Notes: generated by a model from the letters alone, not told the origin. A DNA stretch of 64,000 bases from Picocystis sp. L7 (GCA_020975725.1 QXJR01000016.1:496001-560000); one strand, 5' to 3'; counted from the first letter of the stretch, positions 11,475 to 21,230 are shown. Numbers and translations are program-made.

Positions 11475-11598
11475 TCCCCGTCTTCCCTATGTAAACACTG
11501 GGTTAAGTCGATCGAGTGGGGTGCATCTGTTCGAAAGTGCATCTGGAGGGGGGGGACCGAAATTCAGCCCCTTGGGGGACCATTTTTCAGTCGCATCC
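11475..11598 (-). repeat. right terminal inverted repeat
   Basis: Inverted copy of 10886-11010. The outer end (GGATGCGACTG read on the minus strand) directly abuts the 11-bp target duplication at 11599-11609. Confidence 0.88.
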
Positions 11599-11718
11599 GT
11601 ACCCCCCTCCCCCTCGTCATTTTTCGCACGAGTTAACCTCACCGGGGATCCGTCCATCGATGGCTCCTGGAATTTACGATCGAGTTAACCGACGGTCCGG
11701 CCTCCATCGCGTTCCGAC

Positions 11719-13173
11719 ATGGCGATGGACAGCTGCACGCGTCCCTCTCGTGATCGGTTCCAGACCGACGGACAATGGAGCCGAACCGCAGAAGACCAGG
11801 TGGAGCTGGAAGACGTCGTGGCGGACATGCTGGAGGAGTTCCAGGCCAAAACGGTGCGGGAAAAGGACGTGGTACGAAGGCCAGGGTCCAGTGGAAGGGA
11901 AACAAGCGTAACTGACGCCTTGACGACGCAGGAAGAGGAAAAACGAGAAACGCTGAGATTGAAGAGAGAATTGCACGTCAAACACCTGCACAGAGCACTG
12001 GGAAAACTTCCCAAGTCCTTTCGGTCGCTCGACGCGAGCCGAGTCTGGATTGTCTACTGGGCAGTGCACGGCCTGTCATGTCTGGAAGCCGAGCTGACGC
12101 CACCCGAGATGGATAAAGACATGCTGGTCGATTTTTTGAGGCGCTGTCAACATCCAGATGGAGGAATCGGTGGATGTCCGGGTCACTTGCCTCACCTGGC
12201 TGCTTCGTACGCCGGCGTGGCCGCCTTGGTTACCATAGGCACCGAATCTGCGCTGGCATGTGTGGACCGCGGCAAGATGGCGCAGTTCCTGCTGTCCATG
12301 TGCATACCGCCATCCGAAGGGGGAGGGATCACCATGCACGAGGGAGGCGAGGTCGACGTTCGGGGAGCGTTCGCAATGCTGGCGATCGCACACATGCTAG
12401 GACTTGATAAACGTCCCTTCCTGGAACGAGGCGTCGTAGATTTCATCCAACGATGCCAGACATTCGATGGCGGCATTGCTGCCGAACCCACATGTGAGGC
12501 CCACGGTGGATATACCTACTGCGGATTGGCGGCTCTGGCACTTGCGGGCAGATTGGACGCTTTAGACCTGCCCAGACTGGTTCACTGGCTCGTTCACAGG
12601 CAAGATGCGCTCTCGGGTGGGTTTCATGGGCGCACCGATAAGTTGGTGGATGGGTGCTATTCCTGGTGGCAAGGAGCTTCGTTTTCCATTTTGCAGGAGC
12701 ATTTAGGGGAGTATCTCGCACAGACCTGTGTACCCACGGTCTTTGCGGAAGGATTCGGCCGTCTTCCTCCTCAGAGCTTGCCGGACGAATGCGCAGAGTG
12801 TTCTGCAGCATGCATGTTTCCCTCGGACTTCTCCCTTGCTGCAGGAACGCCAGTTCTCACACCGCCGGAAGCCACGCTACGCCATCGACCACCCAGCGAG
12901 GGATTTTTCCTGTACAATCCTCTGGCCCAGCAGGCTTGGAGTTTGATCTGTTGCCAAGATGTGGAGAGCGGTGGATTGAAAGATAAGCCAGGGACGCCTG
13001 CAGACTTTTACCACACGTGCTACAACCTGGCAGGCATTGCTGCGGCTCAGCACGTGTACGGCATGCAGGTTTTGGGCGGGGACCCCAATGTCCTTCCGTC
13101 GATCGATCCCAAGACCTGCGTCCTTCGGGATCGCTTGGAGTTCGCTTTGCACCACTTCCAATCCCCCCTTTGA
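11719..13173 (+). CDS. protein farnesyltransferase beta subunit
   Basis: The 484-residue product is a single exon. It has the YWAVHGL helix near residue 114 and a series of alpha-alpha barrel repeats with QHPDGGIGG and QTFDGGIAAEP. The catalytic zinc-site region follows, with GGFHGRTDKLVDGCYSWW near residue 296, then SGGLKDKPG and DFYHTCYNL near the C-terminus. These place it in the farnesyltransferase beta branch (ERA1/FNTB) rather than geranylgeranyl types. With an alpha subunit it attaches farnesyl to CaaX-box cysteines in the cytosol. The N-terminal 80 residues are charged and variable. GTTAAC lies at 11684-11689, about 30 bases before the ATG, and a recent transposable element ends about 110 bases upstream. 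Confidence 0.94.
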   Translation: MAMDSCTRPSRDRFQTDGQWSRTAEDQVELEDVVADMLEEFQAKTVREKDVVRRPGSSGRETSVTDALTTQEEEKRETLRLKRELHVKHLHRALGKLPKSFRSLDASRVWIVYWAVHGLSCLEAELTPPEMDKDMLVDFLRRCQHPDGGIGGCPGHLPHLAASYAGVAALVTIGTESALACVDRGKMAQFLLSMCIPPSEGGGITMHEGGEVDVRGAFAMLAIAHMLGLDKRPFLERGVVDFIQRCQTFDGGIAAEPTCEAHGGYTYCGLAALALAGRLDALDLPRLVHWLVHRQDALSGGFHGRTDKLVDGCYSWWQGASFSILQEHLGEYLAQTCVPTVFAEGFGRLPPQSLPDECAECSAACMFPSDFSLAAGTPVLTPPEATLRHRPPSEGFFLYNPLAQQAWSLICCQDVESGGLKDKPGTPADFYHTCYNLAGIAAAQHVYGMQVLGGDPNVLPSIDPKTCVLRDRLEFALHHFQSPL

Positions 13174-13297
13174 ATCCAAACGCACCCGATCCAATTGACA
13201 TTGGGCCTGCTTTCCATCCCATGTGACAACTCCCCGTCTTCCTTGGAACTCCAACCGTCGCACCCTTCCCCACCGAAGCTATCGATTCGCACGTCCG

Positions 13298-13323
13298 AGA
13301 TCTCGATTCTAATTTCGAGATCT
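13298..13323. promoter_or_regulatory. inverted pair of AGATCTCGA boxes
   Basis: AGATCTCGA at 13298-13306 and its reverse complement at 13315-13323 form a palindrome with an 8-base spacer. The arms are identical to those of the palindrome at 9953-9976. It lies 120 bases upstream of the WD40 gene ATG. Confidence 0.5.
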
Positions 13324-13442
13324 TTTCTCGAAGTATCGATGGGAGTCGGTGGTGTCGGCTCTTCGTGAACGGAGTTTCGCGCATTTCCGTCGCGGCGCGC
13401 CTCTTCGCGCCTTCGAAGCTCGTCCTCGAGGACGCGTTGGCG

Positions 13443-14762
13443 ATGATACGCGACAGGAGGAAGATCCTTCGACCCGTGGAGAAGGACCAGGTGTCGAAAG
13501 ATGCGCATCCGGAGCTTCCAGGAAGGAACGTGGTGTCGGAAGCGCGATCGACGGAAGGAAGAGGCGCCATCGACGCATGGAAAGGATGGACGCACGCGGC
13601 CGAAAGCAGACCCGTGTGGTTCCTGGAAGACGTGGGAGACGTGCCCACCGCGTTGAAGCGATCGCGAGACGGTGCGTCGATCCTGGTGGGATTCGAAGGG
13701 AATCGAACCACGATCTGTGCATACCAGCTCGAAGACGGAAGCAAAGTCATGGAGTGGAGCGGCGAAAACAAAGATTCCGTCCTTTCCATCCACGAAAGCG
13801 ACGAAGGTTGCTTGTGGGCATGTACGAGAAGCTTGACACTGTTCCGCTGGAAGTGGAATCGACCGGATCCGGAGGAAGTGATGGACCTCCGTCCTACTCC
13901 TGGCCAGGAATCTCAGCAAGAGGAAGCCGTGCCCAAGGACCAAGTGCGACGGTTTATGCCGTGGGAGCTGGAAGAAAAGGTCTCCATCCGCTGGGAAGGT
14001 GGAGAAACCGTCCGAATCAGCATACAAGGGATGTTGGTACGGAAGAAGTCCAAGCCGCTCCCGTCTTGGGCAGCTACATTTTCCCAAGACGGGGAGATGC
14101 TGGCCTGTGGGGAGCCGGGCAATGAGCAGCCTCGGGTGTTGGTGTTCAATCTGCCCAGCGCCAAGCTGCATCAAAGCTTGCAGGGGCATGAGAAGGGCAT
14201 ACTGTCTTTTGCTTGGCATCCAGTAAAACGCAGCATCCTTTTCTCCGGGTCTTACGATGGTACCATTCGCATGTGGGACCTGGGGTCGGCGAGGTGCCTG
14301 AAAATCTTTCGCGGGCATACCGGCGGGGTTCGTACCATCTCCATCGATGGTTCTGCATCGTTTATGTATTCTGGCTCCAGCGATCATACTCTGAAGATGT
14401 GGGACCTGGAAATGCAAGTCTGTCTTCGATCCTTTCAAGGAGGACACCCTTCCCCAGTGCTGGACACCAAGCTCATTGCTAGTGGAGACTTCCTCTACTC
14501 CTGTGGTGGAGGGCCCCTAGGTGGCGCGTCCATCATGTTGTGGGAAACAAAGGGATTGCGTTACACCGATTCGGGAAAGTTTATTTCGTCTTGGCTACAA
14601 GCAAACCCGAACAAGGCTGGTGCGGTGACAGTGATGGGCTTGTGCGAGGAAAATCCAGATTTCCTGGTGACAGGTGCAACAGACAAATCTTTGGCCTGCT
14701 GGAAGGTTGTGCGTTGGAAGGTTTCTAAAGCTGGAAGCTTTGGCAAGGGATTTTTGGCGTAG
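13443..14762 (+). CDS. WD40-repeat protein
   Basis: The 439-residue product has clear WD40 blades in its C-terminal half. Examples are LQGHEKGILSFAWHP with SGSYDGTIRMWDL, then FRGHTGGVRTISIDG with SGSSDHTLKMWDL, and a last blade TGATDKSLACWKV. The N-terminal half contains weaker beta-propeller-like strands. The fold is a scaffold for protein contacts; no specific orthologue is recognised. The open frame extends upstream without an ATG to about 13365, so the N-terminus could be longer if an upstream exon exists. The ATG at 13443 is the first in frame. It is convergent with the next gene, with a 45-base gap. Confidence 0.8.
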   Translation: MIRDRRKILRPVEKDQVSKDAHPELPGRNVVSEARSTEGRGAIDAWKGWTHAAESRPVWFLEDVGDVPTALKRSRDGASILVGFEGNRTTICAYQLEDGSKVMEWSGENKDSVLSIHESDEGCLWACTRSLTLFRWKWNRPDPEEVMDLRPTPGQESQQEEAVPKDQVRRFMPWELEEKVSIRWEGGETVRISIQGMLVRKKSKPLPSWAATFSQDGEMLACGEPGNEQPRVLVFNLPSAKLHQSLQGHEKGILSFAWHPVKRSILFSGSYDGTIRMWDLGSARCLKIFRGHTGGVRTISIDGSASFMYSGSSDHTLKMWDLEMQVCLRSFQGGHPSPVLDTKLIASGDFLYSCGGGPLGGASIMLWETKGLRYTDSGKFISSWLQANPNKAGAVTVMGLCEENPDFLVTGATDKSLACWKVVRWKVSKAGSFGKGFLA

Positions 14763-14807
14763 TTGGGCTAGCGAGGGCGCTGTCTACGGCACGAAGGCTG
14801 GAACGCT

Positions 14808-16562
14808 TCATCCCCCCTCCTCCCACTGGAAAGCCAAAATGCTGTCCAAAAACTGCTGGAAAATGTTTTTATCTTCTTCTGGAAGGAGTTGGGGCATGTT
14901 TCCATGTACAAACTGGTATAGAGAGTTCAAGTTTTCTACGGCCTTTGGTCTCCAAAAGTTCACGCCCTCTCTCTGCACGATAGGACACATCAGTTTGAGA
15001 AGCTTATCTTTGGCTGTGTCATCCATGAACACAGGGTTGAAGTGGGACAAGCTGCTAACAATCTTGAAAAGAAACAGGCTTTGCAGCAAGGCGCACGATC
15101 GTTCCAACACGTATTTCTTTGTTGCATCTTTGCTCAAAGTATCCGGTAGAGTGGATACCACGGTGTTCCAAAGAACTTTCTCGTCGTATTTAGCCTGCAA
15201 GCTGACAGGTTCGATCCTCTCCCACTGAATACCTCCTTTGTTCATGTGATGGATTTTAAAGGCTTCGTCCCCACACCATATGCCTCGAAAGATCTCGTTG
15301 GGAAGAGACAACGCGTATGCAATGGATGGTGCGGACCCTTCCATGACCAGGGATGCACAGTTGCTGTCTTCAGCTAGAATGTCAACAATCCTTAGCGAAT
15401 CTAGGACAAGAAAACGAAACGACTGGTTGTTGACCAGTTTCTGGTGCTTAGGCAACTCTAATGTAAAATTGAATCTCTTGATTGCCTCCTTCGTGGCAGC
15501 CAACAATAGATTCGAATGTTTATCTCCATTCCTCCCATCAAACATCTCGTCCAAAAAGGAGGGAGACTCATATTCGGACAATGTATGAAACAAAAGATAC
15601 GCCCAATCCACTACTCTATGCACAGGACTGGGAAGGTCGCCGTCCCAGCCCATCCGCTGACAAGCTGTTTCGATGCCTACCATCCCTTCATATATCAGGC
15701 GCATATTGGGCATCAGGCCAGGGTCACTCACCTTCATGAGGAACTCGTAAAAGGCCTGGACGGCTGCTAGATTGGCCAGGGGCTCCATGGCTATCTCTGC
15801 GGACACACACAGTTCTCGGAGGTGCATTGTTTTGTACTGTGTCTGGAGCAATTGGGCGATTGCTTTGACAATCCCTGTGGCGGCGTCGAACGCCGCCATG
15901 ACGAACATTTTGCTGCAGGGGTGTTTCAAGAGCATCAAACCCGTGTGTTCCCACTTGAACCCAAACGTTTCGTGGTGATAGGCAACGGAGACGAGGGCCA
16001 ACGATCCTGCCACCACCTTGGCCTCCAGGCAGGCCTGTTCGACTCGTCCCACCTGGACTGTGGTGTTCACCGACATGCTGGGCGACGCGAATTCGAGCAG
16101 GATGTGCACGATCAGATCCACGAGCAGTTCCTTCCACTCTTCGTTTCGATACATGATTTGTTTGATTTTCGATCTGTACGGTGCAGTGACGAAGAGCTTC
16201 CGCAGCAGCAGGAGCCCTTTCTCGAGGTGTTGCATGCAGGTGACCCCATGCACGACATTTTTATCCGTGAGCAGGTGTTCTTGCTCGTTCTGCCACTTTC
16301 CTCCCGGTTCTCCTGCCAACGAGCAGGCAATGAGATGCGCGGGCAACCGCCAGAGCACTTCGCTGGCGTTGGGTTCGTTCGAGAGCTGTTCGTGTGCGAT
16401 TTTGAGCTCTCCTTGCGGTCCTGCCACTCGCAGGCTGGCCAGCAGGGCGTCCACGGATGCGTTTCCCATCACTTCCACGATCTCGAACATGCACACGGCG
16501 TTCGTGCGCTGTCTTTCCGCCTCCGCTTGCAGCAGTTTTCGTCGCTGTCTTGCCGACGCCAT
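14808..16562 (-). CDS. unrecognised helical protein
   Basis: This single open frame encodes 584 residues from the ATG at 16562. The first 25 residues are basic and polar (MASARQRRKLLQAEAERQ), then long runs of amphipathic and hydrophobic helix follow, as in ARM/HEAT-like solenoids. There is no transmembrane segment long enough to be convincing and no catalytic motif. I do not recognise the family. Codon choice and uninterrupted length support a real gene. The open frame upstream of 16562 is low-complexity and probably 5' leader. It is divergent from the coiled-coil gene at 17214. Confidence 0.75.
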   Translation of the reverse strand: MASARQRRKLLQAEAERQRTNAVCMFEIVEVMGNASVDALLASLRVAGPQGELKIAHEQLSNEPNASEVLWRLPAHLIACSLAGEPGGKWQNEQEHLLTDKNVVHGVTCMQHLEKGLLLLRKLFVTAPYRSKIKQIMYRNEEWKELLVDLIVHILLEFASPSMSVNTTVQVGRVEQACLEAKVVAGSLALVSVAYHHETFGFKWEHTGLMLLKHPCSKMFVMAAFDAATGIVKAIAQLLQTQYKTMHLRELCVSAEIAMEPLANLAAVQAFYEFLMKVSDPGLMPNMRLIYEGMVGIETACQRMGWDGDLPSPVHRVVDWAYLLFHTLSEYESPSFLDEMFDGRNGDKHSNLLLAATKEAIKRFNFTLELPKHQKLVNNQSFRFLVLDSLRIVDILAEDSNCASLVMEGSAPSIAYALSLPNEIFRGIWCGDEAFKIHHMNKGGIQWERIEPVSLQAKYDEKVLWNTVVSTLPDTLSKDATKKYVLERSCALLQSLFLFKIVSSLSHFNPVFMDDTAKDKLLKLMCPIVQREGVNFWRPKAVENLNSLYQFVHGNMPQLLPEEDKNIFQQFLDSILAFQWEEGG

Positions 16563-17010
16563 GTCGACTTTTCCCTTTTTTTCTCGTTCCAGCACTAGTC
16601 CTCGACCCCATCCGTCCTTCCTCCTCCCCCCCTTTCGATCGGACCCCACTTTCCCTTCTGTACCCCAACCTTCCTCCCTTTCCGAAAGGGGTTTTTCCCC
16701 GCCCCAACCCAGAACCGGGCCCCGACACGGGGGGGAGGTCTCTCGTTGTGGATCGAATCGTCTTCCTCTCCGGTTTCGGGTAGGAGATCGATCCGGATCA
16801 CCAGCCATTCACGACCTAGGATTACAATGCCAAACTCACTGTCAGGCGAGCCACCCATCACCGGGGTCAACAAGGTTGCGACTCGCGTGTGTTCCAATGG
16901 ATCCCGATTGCCGTGCTCTTCCGGTCTTCTCGTAGGCCCACGAGTCCAACACGGCAGCAAGCGTCCACACTTCTCTCTACCGGTCCCTTCCGACACTCCA
17001 CCGCGGGAGT

Positions 17011-17030
17011 CCATCCATCCATCCATCCAT
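17011..17030. repeat. (CCAT)n microsatellite
   Basis: Five tandem CCAT units followed by a GGTGGTGGGTGGTGG stretch, in the roughly 650-bp divergent intergenic region between the 584-residue protein gene and the coiled-coil gene. No other feature is seen in that region. Confidence 0.8.
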
Positions 17031-17213
17031 CAGGTGGTGGGTGGTGGTGGGGGTGCATTGCCACCGTGTCCCATGCACTCCAGGCCACCTGCCTCCACTC
17101 TCCTTGCTGCACAGCGGTCACCCCGTCCCATCGATCCCTGCCCAGGCTGCAACCCACCCACGGTTGGGGGTGGGAGTATCTTCTCCGAACCGGGGTGACT
17201 CGAGGGAACCGTC

Positions 17214-17954
17214 ATGATTGCACCGAGGTCACAACCCATGGACCAACAGGCAGGTCATGGAGTAGCTGGGGACGCAACCGGGACACCCTTGGATGGCCCA
17301 GGGAGGATGGATGCGGAATGGATGTATCGGGAAGCGAAGAGAGCCACGGGAAAACAGGTGGATGCACTCGTGGAGCTGGAACAGGTCCATGGGAGGCTGC
17401 AGGAAGCGTGGGATCGACAGCACCAAGCCAAGTGCCAGGCGGAGAAGATGGCCACCAACGCGACGGTCCTCGCCGCACAGCTGCACGTCGGAGGATCGAA
17501 AGGTGGAGAGAATTGGGGAAGGAAACGTCGGCGACACCTTGGCGAAGGAGAGGAGGAAGAAGGAGCAGGAACGGATGCCATCGAGGCAGGTCGACGAGAA
17601 CCGGGAGAAACGAACCAGGAAGAGGAAGAGGTGTCGTTCAAGCTCGCCCAGTGCACCGACACGTGCATGGAACTCATGATCAAAGTGGGAGAACTGCACC
17701 GAGATCTGCAAGAACTGAACCGTCGCGTCAAGGGAAAACGGAAGGGGGAGGCGTCCGAAGCAGACCGGGAGGAAGGCTCGCATGCGGAAGAAAAGGATGC
17801 ACGGGCCGTCGCGCGTTCGCCAACGCCCAGTTCGGATCCGGTCCAATTCCAAACGCACGTGCCATCCCCGAAGAGAGTCGATGCAGAACTCCCATCCAAT
17901 CACTGCCCATCCAACGAGGAGTCGGAGGATTTTTCGGGTGGATCCCTTCTTTGA
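17214..17954 (+). CDS. hypothetical acidic coiled-coil protein
   Basis: The 246-residue product is hydrophilic. Residues about 35-90 (helix rich in Ala, Gln and Glu) and about 140-185 (heptad-like, ending in LHRDLQELNRRV) look like coiled coils. They are separated by a very acidic, Glu-rich linker. The C-terminal 60 residues are Ser/Pro/Glu-rich and probably disordered. I recognise no family. The antisense strand is also open over much of this span, but the plus-strand reading has the more protein-like composition and a good ATG. Confidence 0.55.
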   Translation: MIAPRSQPMDQQAGHGVAGDATGTPLDGPGRMDAEWMYREAKRATGKQVDALVELEQVHGRLQEAWDRQHQAKCQAEKMATNATVLAAQLHVGGSKGGENWGRKRRRHLGEGEEEEGAGTDAIEAGRREPGETNQEEEEVSFKLAQCTDTCMELMIKVGELHRDLQELNRRVKGKRKGEASEADREEGSHAEEKDARAVARSPTPSSDPVQFQTHVPSPKRVDAELPSNHCPSNEESEDFSGGSLL

Positions 17955-18342
17955 AAACAAGCTCAGACTTGATTTCAAAACCAGGGACGCATCACATGGA
18001 GATGGACGTTCCTACTTGGTGCTGGAATCCATACCGCATCCGTTTCTACTGCGATTGGATCCGTCCTCCTGGGATTCCTCGCCCCTCCTGGGCGTGGAGC
18101 GCGATTCCGTCCGCCTGCTGGTTTCCCAAACACTCCATCCAATCCTGGATCCATCACACCTGTGGCCCTGTTATCCTGCCAGCGCATTCATCCGCTTCGA
18201 TGGCTGCTTCCCTGCACCCCTTTCATCAACCACGGCACTTCACAAACCCAAGGCATGGGCCTTTGCTTCGAAAGACATCGATGTCTCACCACTGAATCGT
18301 GCCGAGTCGAGTCGGTGCAGACACGCAGCCAGGTCCGACAGG
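17955..18342. other. intergenic
   Basis: Nothing assignable was seen between the coiled-coil gene and the small membrane-protein gene; it may include leader sequence of the latter. Confidence 0.5.
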
Positions 18343-18984
18343 ATGCGCTCGGCCATGTGGCTGCGCGTGACGCGACCAAGAGCGCCAGGCGCGAGACGAG
18401 CGACGGCCAGGACGAACGTGCGATGCGTGAGGATGCGTGCGGAGGGCGGAAGCGGCGCAGAGGAACCTCCGGAGGTGGGTTCCGACGCTTGGCGGAGGCG
18501 TCCGGCCTCGGTTCGCTTGCCAGCCGGTTTGCAGACGCCTGCACGGACGTTCGCGCTTGCAGCCGTGCTCAAGTTGATCCTGCTGCTGAGCAGCACCTCC
18601 ACCTATGCTGCAGTCATGCGGAGCTTGGGATTCCCACACGCAGCCGGTCCATGGGCGGTGATTCGTGCGATGCCAGTGTGGTTGGTGCTGGCAGGTGCTG
18701 CAGCACTGTTCGTGCGATCTGGGCTGCAAGAGAACGCGAAGGCGGTGCGTGCAGCTATCTTGGCACTCGTCGCCTTCGTCGGATTCGTGGGCTACTGGGA
18801 AATCAAGGGGCCTTGGGCGACGAGGCAGAAGCTCGTGGCGGAATCGCGTGCTTTTCGGGCTAGGATCAGCCGAGGAACCCATGGGAGACCGCTCACGCCG
18901 GGAGAAATCATCGCCAGGGAGAAGCTGGAACGACAGAGATTGGAAGAAGGAGAGGCACAGAGATCTGCGGCGTCCAAGCAATGA
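18343..18984 (+). CDS. small multi-pass membrane protein
   Basis: The 213-residue product starts with about 65 residues rich in Arg, Ala and Ser with almost no Asp, which looks like an organelle-targeting presequence. Three hydrophobic segments follow, at about residues 73-95, 108-125 and 135-150. The tail is charged (TPGEIIAREKLERQRLEEG). I do not recognise the family. The presequence-like N-terminus suggests a plastid or mitochondrial inner membrane location; this is inference. A longer frame upstream contains no good protein signal, so the ATG at 18343 was chosen. Confidence 0.6.
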   Translation: MRSAMWLRVTRPRAPGARRATARTNVRCVRMRAEGGSGAEEPPEVGSDAWRRRPASVRLPAGLQTPARTFALAAVLKLILLLSSTSTYAAVMRSLGFPHAAGPWAVIRAMPVWLVLAGAAALFVRSGLQENAKAVRAAILALVAFVGFVGYWEIKGPWATRQKLVAESRAFRARISRGTHGRPLTPGEIIAREKLERQRLEEGEAQRSAASKQ

Positions 18985-19434
18985 AACAATGGTGGAAGCC
19001 ACCGGCGTGGGTCAACGCCTCCTTCCGTCCTTGCCCCTCCTCGTGCGGTAGGATTGCACCTCGCGTGTGGACGTTGGATGCATGCCTGCATGACGTGTAG
19101 TTCAAGTTTTTCCATCGAGCAACGCCGGGTTGTAGGGCCTGGACTCGCGGCAAGGGTCTCCATGTATGGCCGTAAGGGCGCGGGGTGTGGCTTCTCCTCC
19201 CGTCCGGCATGGCATGGCATGGTCTCTTGATGGCTTCACCAGGGAACCGGAACACTTCCACGTCTCCATCTCGCCCTTGATGCAATTGGATCGCCTCCAT
19301 GGACGGTCCGTTGTTTCCTCTCCTTCCCTTGTGTGCCTTTCGATTGGTGGTGTGGAGCCACCCTCTTCGTCCCTGCCAGGGTCGACCCTCCACGACCCCG
19401 TCCTCGTCGGTCCATGCAAACGTGACGCACGACG
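18985..19434. other. intergenic
   Basis: Gap of 450 bases between the membrane-protein gene and the mS29 gene. No coding or RNA signal was recognised. Confidence 0.5.
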
Positions 19435-20457
19435 ATGCGAGGTGCCAGGCATGGCGGTGCGCTGCGAAGGCTGCTGGTGCGTAGCCTATCGGACAAACGA
19501 GAGGCAGGCGGAGAGGTGGTGGAGGAGCTCAAGCTAGGCGTGGACGAGGGACGTGTGGGATCCTTCTTCAGCCTCGGCGCCTCGGAAAGGTTGAAGGACG
19601 GCGTTCCAAGGAGCATCAAACACGACCTCGAAGTTTCCAAGAAAGATTCCGTGCTGTATCGCAAGATCACGCAAGATCTGCTGCTACACATACAGCCAGG
19701 GAAGTCCTTGAACGTCATGCTCGACGGACCTGTGGGATGCGGGAAAAGCGTGCTGCTGGGTACCGCAGTGTCCTGGTTCCGTGCCAAAGGTGGATTGGCG
19801 CTGTACCTGGACACGGCCAAAGACCTGGTGACCGGCGGAACGTACAGGAAGGGAGAAAGCGGGATGTGGGACACGCCAGAAGTGGCCTCTGGCGTGCTCC
19901 AACGGTTCCGCACGGCCCATGGAGGTGAGCTGGCCGAGAAGCTGCCATCGTGCCACGAACGTCTCGAAGAGCTCGTCGCCCAAGGGATCGACGGATCCGA
20001 ACATCCCGTCGATTGTCTCCTGAATGCGATGCAAGAGCTGCGAGACCAGAGGGATGTGCCTGTGATGTTTGCCGTCGACGATTACAATGCTCTCTACGGC
20101 AGGAGCGATTACTATCAGGCCATCGGAGCCCACAAGTTGAAGATGATCCTGCCTGGACAACTTCGTGTGGCAAGCAGCTTCCGACTTATGGAATCCCTGC
20201 CCACGCCCAATTGCGTGGTCCTGTGCGCCACCTCAGCACACGCAGGTGTGGCGAAAGGCTTGAAGCTCCCCATACAAGGGGGATACATTCTTCCCGTGCC
20301 TCTGTTGAGCCAGGTAGAGATGGACCTTTGTCTCAAGTACTACTCCAAAAATAACATCCTTCACGTGGACCTGGACAATGAGGAGGAACTGCGTAAACTC
20401 TTCGTTCTGGTGGATGGCAATGGGTTCGAGCTGAAAAAAATGTGCATGTCGCCGTGA
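19435..20457 (+). CDS. mitochondrial ribosomal protein mS29 (DAP3)
   Basis: The 340-residue protein has a P-loop, GPVGCGKS, near residue 100. The Walker B strand is VPVMFAVDDYNALYG near residue 205, where DAP3 proteins have FAVDD/D. The long N-terminal region with SLGASERLKDGVP and the HDLEVSKKDS segment also fits. mS29/DAP3 is a GTP-binding subunit of the small mitochondrial ribosomal subunit. The first 20 residues are Arg-rich with no acids until after residue 20, consistent with a mitochondrial presequence. It is somewhat shorter than animal and fungal members at the C-terminus. An AATAAA-like sequence follows near 20554. Confidence 0.85.
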   Translation: MRGARHGGALRRLLVRSLSDKREAGGEVVEELKLGVDEGRVGSFFSLGASERLKDGVPRSIKHDLEVSKKDSVLYRKITQDLLLHIQPGKSLNVMLDGPVGCGKSVLLGTAVSWFRAKGGLALYLDTAKDLVTGGTYRKGESGMWDTPEVASGVLQRFRTAHGGELAEKLPSCHERLEELVAQGIDGSEHPVDCLLNAMQELRDQRDVPVMFAVDDYNALYGRSDYYQAIGAHKLKMILPGQLRVASSFRLMESLPTPNCVVLCATSAHAGVAKGLKLPIQGGYILPVPLLSQVEMDLCLKYYSKNNILHVDLDNEEELRKLFVLVDGNGFELKKMCMSP

Positions 20458-20642
20458 TTGGACCCTGCAGGCCAGAGCGTGTGCGTAGCCCAACAGGAAT
20501 CACACCATCACGGAAGATCGGACCACCAGGCACCCGTGCAACCCTCCTGGAATGAAATAAACCTTTCGATGGCCGACGTCCACCCTCCAAGATTGTAAGT
20601 AGTCGGAGGTTCGTGGCGCTCTCTCGGGAGAGTTGCGTACCG

Positions 20643-21230
20643 TCACAGCTTGGACGGGAGTTCTGGAACCCGCCTTTCCAACGATTCGTAATGACCTTGT
20701 CCGTGGAACAGGATGTCGACGGGCTCCACGCACCCTCCGTATTCCTTTTGACCGCCGTACTCGGCGATGCACACGTACCATTCTCGCGTCTCCTCCATGT
20801 ACACATGTATGGGACGGTTCAAGACGTGTGCAAGCATGAGGATCTCCGGTTCTCCTCCCCAAACGTGGGGTTGCGACATGGCTTCGACGTATGCGTCGAA
20901 ATCGCCTTCCAAGAACCACTGCACCTCCTCCTTCCTCCGCCTCAGCTCCTCCACGGCCTGCATGCGAAGCAGATCGGCCGCATGTCGCTGTTCCACCTCC
21001 GATTGTTCTGGTTCGCCCTCCAAGCGCGCCATGCCTGCGCTCACGGAGCGAAACAAGCACCGTCCATCGCCCACGATCGGCACCACGCGAAAGTGTCGCG
21101 CAGGGATCCGTCCTGGACCTTCCACGCCTGCCGATGCCACTCGAGCGAGCGACCACGCGAGCAGTGGAATCGTTCGGTGCAGGCGCGAGCGTCTCCTGCT
21201 TCGCAAGGGTGCGGTGGCGACCGCGCGCAT
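20643..21230 (-). CDS. OTU-domain cysteine protease
   Basis: The 195-residue product holds an OTU fold: catalytic GDGRCLFRS near residue 50, the WGGEPEILMLAHVL helix, the HVYMEETREWYVC strand region, and the terminal catalytic histidine in GQGHYESL. OTU enzymes cleave ubiquitin chains. The N-terminal 40 residues are Arg-rich and could be a targeting peptide or disordered. The open frame continues upstream of the ATG at 21230, but that sequence looks non-coding. It is convergent with mS29. Confidence 0.85.
   Translation of the reverse strand: MRAVATAPLRSRRRSRLHRTIPLLAWSLARVASAGVEGPGRIPARHFRVVPIVGDGRCLFRSVSAGMARLEGEPEQSEVEQRHAADLLRMQAVEELRRRKEEVQWFLEGDFDAYVEAMSQPHVWGGEPEILMLAHVLNRPIHVYMEETREWYVCIAEYGGQKEYGGCVEPVDILFHGQGHYESLERRVPELPSKL

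Larger units (their letters stand above)
10886..11598. mobile_element. non-autonomous Mutator-like inverted-repeat element (713 bp)
   Basis: The two ends are long terminal inverted repeats of about 124 bp, both starting GGA(A/T)GCGACTGAAAAATGG and differing at only a few positions. Perfect 11-bp direct repeats, GTACCCCCCTC, abut the ends exactly (10875-10885 and 11599-11609). Long repeats with 9-11-bp target duplications are the hallmark of Mutator-like elements. No transposase is encoded. The interior holds a 100-codon minus-strand frame (11090-11392) with no recognised motif, possibly captured sequence. High similarity between the ends and the intact target duplication suggest a recent insertion. 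It landed about 110 bp upstream of the farnesyltransferase beta ATG. Confidence 0.85.

Noticed and set aside
13047-14447. 466-codon minus-strand open frame antisense to the WD40 and farnesyltransferase beta genes
   Set aside because: It is the shadow of two well-supported plus-strand genes, with low-complexity composition and no domain.
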